Below are positions 8,935-15,774 of a stretch of DNA of 16,563 nucleotides, one piece after another; the first letter of the stretch is position 1, and each line of letters begins with the position of its first letter. The position numbers and the translations under genes are program-made. The stretch comes from Euperipatoides rowelli (taxonomy: Eukaryota; Onychophora; Udeonychophora; Euonychophora; Peripatopsidae), in assembly GCA_003024985.2 (NCBI GenBank), contig PXIH01S0012416.1, one strand, 5' to 3'. The notes under the pieces are model-generated. The model was given only the letters and a program-made list of their open reading frames with translations, made no database searches and was not told where the DNA came from.

Positions 8935-9505
8935 TTATTTATTTATTTATTCCAAAATATATTGAAGACAATAAATACTTTGGAAAAAAAAAAGAATCAT
9001 TAAATCCTTAGCACCAAAAAATGTAGGACTTGTTAAAAAAGTATCTGATCAAAAAATGTAGAGAAAAGGTAAATGACAAATATTAAAAAAAGGGTACATA
9101 GAAACTATAAAAACTAAGAGATAGAAAAACCCATAAATAAATAACAGACTATTACAAATTAGTATTTATAAGATTATTGCCATAAATTAACGGAGATGAT
9201 TTAAAGCGTTTAGTTATCGCATAAGGGATAATGAATTTATCAATAACATTCCTAATGATTATGCCAGACATGAATTCTTATTTTACGGGAAGAAAACGAA
9301 GAAAAACTTCAAAAAAATTTATAATGAAGTCTAATGAAAGTTATTTCCGACGATCAGAAAGAGACAAAATCTTAAATTGAGCAACCAAATTACAGTCATT
9401 GAACTGACTGCCCTGAATGATTTTAACAGCTGTTTGCACTGATTCAAGTGCATTGACTTGAAGAATAGTTAGTGTAGACCTAATAAATGAAATAGAGGTA
9501 ACTAG
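8935..9505 (-). mobile_element. 5'-truncated LINE copy: RT C-terminus, 3' UTR and (AATA)n tail
   Basis: On the minus strand 9330-9490 reads VNALESVQTAVKIIQGSQFN, DCNLVAQFKILSLSDRR, then after a stop LDFIINFF. This resembles the extreme C-terminus of CR1/L2/jockey-type LINE polyproteins (the LExVQxxAxxII....L..L.L..RR pattern). A spacer without further recognised domains follows. The copy ends in a TATTTTGGAATAAATAAATA-type tail at 8935-8960, the simple-repeat 3' end typical of such LINEs. Only the 3' end is present, as expected from incomplete reverse transcription. It is too short and diverged to say whether it belongs to the same family as the LINE pieces at 1620-3060. Confidence 0.6.
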
Positions 9506-9556
9506 TTACATAATTTGAGAGGAGGCCCCAAGCCGTTTCAATTTATATAGGATAAA

Positions 9557-9804
9557 CAGCATAGGGGAGATCGGGGCTGGTTGGCAACACTTAAGCACAT
9601 TTTGAATTTTCCAATTTTTTTGGTAAGTTATTAAACATTTGATTGCACTGTACAAAAGTATGACTATTTGACTATATATTCCAATGGATAAAAAGATGTA
9701 GTTTTGTACTCGCAAGCCGTAGTAAGACTTAAAAGAAGAAAAAAATAATGCCAACTTACCCCGGGTTTGGGCTAGGTTGGCACACCTCAAGGGGTAGGTT
9801 GGCA
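9557..9804 (-). mobile_element. 3' terminal region of Tigger-like element A with iterated motif
   Basis: A likely terminus CAGCATAGGGGAGAT starts at 9557. It is followed by four copies of GGG(G)YWRGTTGGCA-like sequence: GGGGCTGGTTGGCA (9573-9586), an inverted copy TGCCAACTTACCCC (9749-9762), GGGCTAGGTTGGCA (9769-9782) and GGGGTAGGTTGGCA (9791-9804). Pogo/Tigger ends often carry repeated transposase-binding motifs, so these are probably binding sites. The transposase frame ends at 10053 on the same strand, which fits a 3' subterminal position. The matching 5' terminus is missing: the element is cut at about 11612. Confidence 0.65.
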
Positions 9805-10052
9805 TAGTCTTATTTTTTTTTTTTTTTAGGCTATATAATTTTAAAGCTAGGTAGCAAAGGACAAATTGCAATCACTTTAAAACCATATATATGAACAATT
9901 TTCATTTATTTATTTTTAAATAAATTTAATGTTCAAGTAAATGTATATTTGGATAATTTAAAATGGAAAAAAAAAGTAAAAAATAGTTTAAAAAAACATA
10001 TTTTAAAAAATCATTATAAATAATGATTTAAATACTTCTCAAAACTGTAAAA
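9805..10052. other. AT-rich 3' untranslated part of Tigger-like element A
   Basis: Contains T and A homopolymers (for example 9811-9828) and many stops, with no coding signal. It lies between the transposase stop and the iterated motifs and is probably non-coding element sequence. Confidence 0.5.
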
Positions 10053-11612
10053 TTATTCATCGTCAGAATCACAGTTTTGGCAGATATATTGAAAAGTGTT
10101 CCCTCGGTGCATTGTTCATGTGCCCATGAATTACATTTTAACCACTGAACCCAATGTTCATAAGGCAAAATGATTCCTCCTCATCTGAGGACTCTTCAAT
10201 TACTCTTGTGCTGGTTGGGGCCTTCGAGAATAACACTCTATTTAGTTGTGAAGTAGATGCAGCACCACTCTCATTTGATTTAGATCTAACTTTTTTTTAA
10301 TTCTTTTTTCTTTTCTTTCAGCTGCTGCAGCTTTTTTTTTTTGTATTGCCTCTTTTTCCTGTTCTAAAGCCTGCTTAATAGGAGTGTCAGTGAGAATAGC
10401 AGTATATCTCTTCTTCTTTCCCCAATTGGATTGTTTCATTTTTCGGGCTCCTGCTTTTGGGAAGGGTATAATATCTTCAGGAGATAGGGGATTAAATGTA
10501 GAGGTNGAAGGAGTAGTGTTGACAATATCTATAGTTGAAGAAGTAGCTGAAGCAGGATTAGCAGTTAATTGAATAGTGGTGACTAGATTATCAATTGAAT
10601 AAGTAGCTAAGGCAGGATTAGTGGTTGATTGGATGGTGGAGACAGGAACTGCAGCAATAGCAACAAGATTAGTGTTCTCATTGTCAACAGGTGTCATATA
10701 CCTTGTGTTTGTTGATTCAAATTGAGACTCAGTTACTTGAACAAAAGTATGTGTTGGATCAGGCCTATCAGTAGCATAGGCAGGCATATATACTCCTCTG
10801 GAGGAAATATGCCAGGGTTAAAAGGACTTATCCCGGATACTTGAAAACCACTGGCTATTTTTTTGGGAGTAAAGCAGTTTTCACAATGCCAGGTATGTCA
10901 GAAATCATCTTAGTTTGGCCAGGGTGAGTTGTCATCTAAATGTCACATGCTGAATTGACATACTTCTTGAGAGGACCATAGACACTTCTATCGTGTGGTT
11001 GAAGCTCATGACTACAATGGGGAGGAAAAGATAACACTGTAACCCCATTATTTTAAAAATAATCTAAAGCTTCTACTGATAGATGGGAATCATGGTTGTA
11101 CAGGAGTAACACAGGTCTCTCTTTTGAGCAGCTTCATAGTGAACAAAATGCTTAGCAAATTAAAAAAAAGTGTTTCAATCATCCAGCCTGATGGATTTGC
11201 ATCTTCTGAGCTACCAAGGGGGCAATTACAAATAAAATGATCCCGATAGTTCACACGGTGGAGGTGGTATATAATTGTCTATAGCTGAGACAGCAACAGT
11301 GAGAGTAACCAATGTGCCTCTTCCTGCAGATGTAATTGTGCCAATTTGTTTAAATCCACATGTAGCCACAACTCTGTCTGGTTTTTGCACAGGTGTGATA
11401 CCTGTTTCATCCACATTCCATATGTCTGAAGCAGATAGTTTTAAACGGTCCAAAACTGATTTTAAATTGTCAAAGAAAGCTTTGACATTTGTTTAAATTG
11501 AAGCTTGATGCCCTGGCCTGACTTGTAGCCTCGAGAGTCCTTATAGAAAGATTTGATTCTCGCTTCAAGAAACTGGTAAACCAATCTGACCCTGCCATGT
11601 TTGCTTCAAACC
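10053..11612 (-). mobile_element. Tigger/pogo-like (DDE_1) transposase with C-terminal zinc-finger-like tail, decayed (element A)
   Basis: Minus-strand pieces, in order: WFEANMAGSDWFTSFLKRES (about 11540-11610), RTLEATSQARASSFN, and IWNVDETGITPVQKPDRVVA with the first catalytic Asp at 11409-11411. Then come DANPSGWM and AKHFVHYEAAQKR. PVLLLYNHDSHLSVEALDYF has Tyr in place of the second catalytic Asp (11098-11100). LQPHDRSVYGPLKKYV keeps the third Asp at 10990-10992. ISDIPGIVKTAL, GISPFNPGIFPPEE and AYATDRPDP follow. A linker with DIIPFPKAGARK and ILTDTPIKQALE leads to a basic region. The end is WAHEQC and, in a shifted frame, YICQNCDSDDE with stop at 10053, resembling a PHD-type finger. The N-terminal DNA-binding domain is missing beyond 11612. 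Frameshifts lie near 10095, 10790 and 11110. The enzyme would cut and paste the element; this copy cannot. Confidence 0.88.
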
Positions 11613-12249
11613 AAGAATAGTCGAGGAATTTTAGGAAAATCGACTAAACAAATTAGTAGATGATTGAGACTTGGCACAGTTGTTAATAGAGGCCTACTAA
11701 TGAAAATATGAAAAGTCCCCGTAAATCCACCATGTGTTCCAGCCGCCATCTTTGAAAATGGCAGCCGATTTCTAGTTTTTTGGCTGTAACCCTTGAACCG
11801 ATGCATGTAATTGAAAACAGTAAATGGCAAAAATATTCATCATTAAAAAATAAGCAGTTTTGGTAAATAAAAATATTTGGTAGGATGAAAATTACAAAAG
11901 TTACATCAATTGAAAGATGAGAAATCTTAGCCGCAAATTGTCTATATGTTAACATACTATATGACTAAATATTTCATTTCTAATATTCAGGATCATCCAC
12001 TAATATTTCCATTGGCGAGTTTTTGCAAGTAATTCCTTGACATCCAACACACATTGCTGAACACAACAAGCCAGACTGGATACACTTGCATCATATAGTA
12101 CATGTTATCTTGCAGTTACAGGAAATGAGAATCAGAAGTTCTGAAGGAGCAGGTATCTTAACTCATCCAAGGACATTAATTTATTTTCTCCGTACATTTT
12201 CAGAAGAAATTTCTCCCCAGAAGATTTGATCTCTTGTTTAGTAGCATNT
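11610..12249 (-). repeat. Duplicated block, copy 1 (CXC-family gene end plus 3' flank, with internal deletion)
   Basis: From about 11610 this matches 12397-13231 closely in the same orientation. It comprises about 360 bp of non-coding flank, then a cysteine-rich coding end. Copy 1 lacks the 207 bp present at 12927-13133 of copy 2: its sequence jumps from GAAGGAGCAG to GTATCTTAAC at 12152/12153. Similarity ends near 12249, where an ambiguous base (N) occurs at 12247. About 13 substitutions separate the copies over the first 210 bp. Confidence 0.93.
11980..12249 (-). pseudogene. CXC-family C-terminus, dead copy
   Basis: This is the coding end inside duplicated copy 1. It reads SCNCKITCTI, then TGA, then CKCIQSGLLCSAMCVGCQG, ending in the same stop position as the neighbour. 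The TGA stands where copy 2 has CGA (Arg), consistent with CpG decay, and one Gly is changed to Val. The 207-bp deletion removes the preceding WLGN...WGW region. The remaining upstream piece (GEKFLLKMYGENKLMSLDEL) survives. No product is expected. Confidence 0.85.
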
Positions 12250-12396
12250 TAATATTTAAGTTTAATATAACACTACTGAAATACATTGTATTCAACAGGT
12301 AAACTCCAGAGTTTAGTCAGACCTCACATAACTAATGAAAGTGTTCTAAGGAATAATATAAATCTAATGAAAGCGTGAGTATTCACTATACAGTAT
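12250..12396. other. Spacer between the two duplicated blocks
   Basis: 147 bp of AT-rich sequence with no counterpart beside the other copy and no coding signal. Confidence 0.6.
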
Positions 12397-13231
12397 TAGT
12401 GGAGGAATTTTAGGAAAATCGACTGAACAAATTAGTAGAATATTGAGACTTGGCACAGTTGTTAATAGAAGCCTACTAATGATAATTTGAAAAGTCCCCA
12501 TAAATCCACCATGTGCTTCAGCCGCCACCTTTGAAAATGGCGGCCGATTTCTAGTTTTTTGGCTGTAACCTTTGAACCGTTGCATGTAATTGAAAACAGT
12601 AAATGGCAAAAATATTCATCATTAAAAAACAAGCAGTTCTGGTAAATAAAAATATTTTGTAGGATGAAAATTACAAAAGTTACATCAATTGAAAGATGAG
12701 AAATCTTAGCTGCAAATTGTCTATATGTTAATATGATGTATGACTAAATATTTCTAATATTCAGGATCATCCACTAATATTTCCATTGGTGGGTTTTTGC
12801 AAGTAATTCCTTGACATCCACCACACATTGCTGAACATAACAAGCCAGACTGGATACACTTGCATCGTGTAGTACATGTTATCTTGCAGTTACAGGAAAT
12901 GAGAATCAGAAGTTCTGAAGGAGCAGGTTGCTTGGTTTTAGGGCCGGTCTTAGTGATCCCCTTATTATTGACCAACCCCATTCTAGTGGATGTAATGAGT
13001 TTCCCAACCATTCTTGAACCTGAAGGTACACCCTGTATGAGTGTTGCTCAGCAGCTACACTAGTCGGAGGAAGGGAAGCAAGTTGAAAAGATGTATCAAG
13101 TTTTTTCTTTGCCACTATACAATTATACTTGAAGTATCTTAACTCATCCAAGGACATTAATTTATTTTCTCCGTACATTTTCAGAAGAAATTTCTCCCCA
13201 GAAGATTTGATCTCTTGTTTAGTAGCATTAT
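12397..13231 (-). repeat. Duplicated block, copy 2 (longer)
   Basis: Direct repeat of 11610-12249 at an offset of 787 bp on the left side. It contains the full 207-bp segment (12927-13133) missing from copy 1 and carries the better-preserved coding end at 12754-13335. The non-coding part (12397-12750) contains GGCGGC-type palindromic bits (AAAATGGCGGCCG) and is equally well preserved, so the duplicated unit was not limited to coding sequence. Confidence 0.93.
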
Positions 13232-13335
13232 TTTTGTTGAATACTTTCATTTCTTCTCGTGAGTCTTTCATGATTTTGAAGCAGTTTGAGTCCCATAACT
13301 TTACCTTTTTTTGTACAAAGCTGATGTCGTGTCAC
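12754..13335 (-). pseudogene. C-terminal part of an unnamed repeated protein family with a Tesmin/TSO1-like CXC domain
   Basis: The minus strand begins near 13335 with SDTTSALYKK, resembling a GCDTTSA motif I associate with a widespread unnamed invertebrate family. It continues KLWDSNCFKIM and EKFLLKMYGENKLMSLDELR, then SFQLASLPPTSVAAEQHSYR and VYLQVQEWLGNSLHPLEWGW (open stretch 12906-13271). Near 12975 the frame slips by one and continues KTKQPAPSELLILISCNCK, then a Cys array (CNCK-ITC-TTRCKC-SGLLC-SAMC-GGC-ITC) ending DDPEY with the stop at 12754. The Cys array resembles the CXC zinc domain of Tesmin/TSO1-type DNA-binding proteins. The N-terminal bulk is missing: at about 13335 the sequence joins a hAT transposase. 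I do not know the family's function. The frameshifts make this a pseudogene unless they are sequencing errors. Confidence 0.7.
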
Positions 13336-13336
13336 T

Positions 13337-14819
13337 TCACTTTGAAATTAGCCGTTAAATTCTGTTAGCAGCTGCAGTGTGTAAGACATGAATTCTAAAT
13401 ATAAAAGTGTAAATTTATTTTCCATGGTGGTTAGCATTTGTTCTGTTGTTTGAGATTGATCCTCAGAAACTACAGTTCTCACGTACGCTTCGAGGGCTGT
13501 GTACTGTTCAAGAACACGATCAACACAGGCTTGTAATGATAGCCATCTAGTTATATCTGGTGCTAGTATTTTATGAATTTCTACAGAGAAGAATTCTTGG
13601 AATTCTTTGAAGGCTTGTTGCCTTCCAAAACTCCTGCTGAAATGCGAACCTAAATTACGCAGTAAATCTTCTACAGATCTAGGCAATTTTAGGCATGCTT
13701 TGGATGCTGCCAAATGAATCATGTGGCATGAACATTTAATACAAACAATTTGAGGTATATTAGCTTTCAAATGAGAAAAAACTGAATTTTTCTCCCTAAC
13801 CATGACATTGGTTGTGTCCGAGCTAAATCTAATTAAGTAAAAAAAAATTGTTTTTTATGCTACCAAAGTTCGCATCATAATGTATCACTGTTAAGGCACA
13901 TTGCTTGATTGAACTTTGGTCAGTTGTTTATTATGGAGAAGAAACAGTTTTTCTGCCTGAGCTTTGAATAAAGAATTTCTATAAAAATTTGCCCTAAAGC
14001 TTATTTAACAACAGTGGTTGCCCTTGTCCTTTTTACAGACAATTGCCCTATAATTTTTGAATCGGGTGCAATGTTCTTAATTAGTGGCACAAGGTAATCC
14101 ATTAAACTGAAAGGCAAGTTTTCCGAAGCTAGAAGACCAGCTAGCTTGAGCTCAGCCCTTTTCACCCCACCACTTATATTAGAACTTGAAAACATTTTGG
14201 GTATTTCTCTGTTTGTAGCCACTTCTTTAGCATTGTTTATATGCCTTTCGGATTTGCCATGCCTAGAGATTTCACTTTGATAAGTGATTTCACAATCACA
14301 AATTTAACAATATGCTAAATAATGTAGCCCTTTTTGATTGTGACTCTTTGGCAGCCACCTACTAAACTCTGCTATTTTAGTCCATGATTCTATAAACTTG
14401 TATATTCTAGGCTTATTAGATTTACTTTTAGTGATAGAGTTTCTTGTTAATTTGGATTTTTTATTGGGCTGGACATCTGGGTCTGAATCTGGGCCTGTAC
14501 TTATGTTTTCATGCTGGTTACTAGAAGTAGAATCATAAACACAAGCCGAATGATCAAAAGTGTTTTCAATGGTTGGATTGTTTAGGCCTATAGCTTCCTT
14601 AGAAATATTTCCACTATTACTAGAACCACAAGTCCCATTAGGAGGTTCTTTAATGGCTTGTTTGTCTGGATCTGAATTTATATTTTCATTTTGAACATTT
14701 TCATGGTTACCAGAACCACAGGTTCTAGAATGAGATGGGGTAGGACTAGGATTAGTAGTGGATTTATATCTGGGTTCAGGAAGGCCAGGAGTAGGCCTAG
14801 TGCATTTTTTATAAGCCAT
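13337..14819 (-). mobile_element. hAT-type transposase, BED/KIAA1586-like (hAT-B), 3'-truncated
   Basis: An ATG at 14819 opens 171 codons: a low-complexity Ser/Asn/Pro leader, then KFIESWTKIAEFSRWLPKS and HYLAYC. A TAA at 14304-14306 follows, after which the same frame continues ICDCEITYQSEISRHGKSER into 14001-14222 (VKRAELKLAGLLASENLPF, SLMDYLVPLIKNIAPDSKII). C-x-x-C plus H-x(5)-H here is a BED-type zinc finger, and the stop replaces one residue inside it. Frame changes near 14000 and 13900 lead to TTDQSSIKQCALTVIHY and SDTTNVMVREKNSVFSHLK. Then IVCIKCSCHMIHLAASKACL, ITRWLSLQACVDRVLEQYTA and YLEFMSYTLQLLTEFNG lie in the open stretch 13348-13803. That is the hAT RNase H-like core. The C-terminal dimerisation domain is absent: at FQSE (about 13337) the sequence switches to the CXC family. 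The element is fairly young-looking but inactive. Confidence 0.87.
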
Positions 14820-15138
14820 TTATCCATTTTAATAATCTATTGTCCTTACTGCAGATAAGTTTGTAGGGCCTAATATAAAAAAAAATTTAAAAAGCAAATG
14901 CTAAAATTCTGCATGATAAAAAATAGGATTAAATATTTTTCTATTTAAGTCTTTTAAATGTTTGTATCATTGTTTTAGTTTTTAAAGATTTACCTGACTA
15001 AATAGGAGACAGTTTCAATCGAAATTGTATAATTTCTTTGATTCAAGAAATCAAAAATTTAATTATTTGGAGTCATTTGTAGATCGTGTAGCATGTAGGA
15101 GACGTTAGAAACAAGATCCAATAACTTAGTGAAAAATT
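14820..15138. other. Interval upstream of hAT-B without a recognised gene
   Basis: AT-rich and stop-dense. It should hold the 5' untranslated part and left terminus of hAT-B, but I could not identify a terminal inverted repeat facing it (a CCCATCACTA-like end would be expected if it matched the terminus at 15139). Confidence 0.45.
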
Positions 15139-15220
15139 TAGTGATGGGTCGTCATGAACAAGTCGTTCATTGTGAACGACTATCAATTGTGAGCGCTCAC
15201 TCTCCGCTCATGAACGCCAT
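15139..15220 (+). mobile_element. Orphan hAT-like terminus with nested palindromes
   Basis: TAGTGATGGG (15139-15148) looks like a hAT terminal inverted repeat with the element lying to its right. It is followed by TCATGAAC (15152-15159), a hairpin with perfect 8-bp arms GTCGTTCA (15162-15169) and TGAACGAC (15173-15180), the perfect 12-bp palindrome GTGAGCGCTCAC (15189-15200), and a second TCATGAAC (15208-15215). Dense subterminal repeats of this kind are typical of hAT ends, where transposase binds. No matching opposite end was found, so this is a fragment or a broken MITE. Its orientation does not fit hAT-B. Confidence 0.6.
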
Positions 15221-15505
15221 TAAAAAAAAAAACATTCCAGCATCATTTCGGTACTCGGCCTAGTATTAAACATTAAACAAATTAAAATAATAAATTAATA
15301 AATTGTAAAAATACAATGTAAATTAAGCTAGTAATATCCTAAACAATAAACATGTTTGTCAAATCTAAATTTTGCTACAAATAATAATTTATAAGATATG
15401 AAAAAAAAAATAGAACGGAAAATTCAATTTTTGTCAATAGAGTAGACTCAAGAAGAACAACAATAATATTATTTTAATATACCGGCACCAATTTAATTAT
15501 AAGTA
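15221..15505. other. AT-rich interval without a recognised gene
   Basis: Includes A and T runs and stops in all frames. It may be internal sequence of the broken hAT-like fragment starting at 15139. Nothing coding is visible. Confidence 0.5.
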
Positions 15506-15774
15506 CCGTAGAAGAGATGGTCTAAATATGGGCTACTACTTTTATTTCGGACCTATATCCAAACATTTTCAAGATGTAACACCTTGATGTGCATCTAATA
15601 CATGTTTCTTTTCTAATATGGGGTTCAAATAAACTGAACAAAAATCATGTTTACTTCAAATTATTTATTTAAAATAAAAGTCAAAATGTTAAGTTTTGAA
15701 CATATGGTCTAAATACGGGCTATTCTCAATACAAGACAAAAATACAAATAAAAATTGATTAAGATGCTGATGGC
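15506..15774 (-). mobile_element. 3' terminal region of Tigger-like element B with iterated motif
   Basis: After TA (15504-15505), the sequence CCGTAGAAGAGAT starts a likely terminus. It resembles the end of element A (CAGCATAGGGGAGAT). The motif GGTCTAAATANGGGCTA follows at 15519-15535 and recurs at 15706-15722. An inverted, partial version (TATTTCGGACC) lies near 15543-15553. These are probable transposase-binding repeats in the 3' subterminal region; the transposase stop is at 15775. Confidence 0.6.

Noticed and set aside
8937-8956. TTATTTATTTATTT microsatellite
   Set aside because: Best explained as the LINE 3' tail read from the other strand, not an independent repeat locus.
9506-9871. 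121-codon minus-strand open frame
   Set aside because: It runs through the Tigger terminal motifs and homopolymer tracts, has no domain resemblance, and is explained by the transposon end.
10505-10505. Single ambiguous base (also 12247)
   Set aside because: Assembly uncertainty in repeated sequence; no biological meaning can be given.
11606-11830. Short open frame (MPFTVFNYM..RFKGYSQKTRNR) kept in both duplicated blocks (also 12364-12609)
   Set aside because: It is open in both copies, but nearly all of the roughly 13 differences between them would change the residue. It therefore looks like non-coding repeat sequence, not a protein under selection.
12927-13133. The 207-bp difference read as an intron (copy 1 as a spliced retrocopy)
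   Set aside because: The segment has no GT...AG edges on either strand and encodes family sequence (WLGN..WGW), so it is a deletion in copy 1 and not a removed intron.
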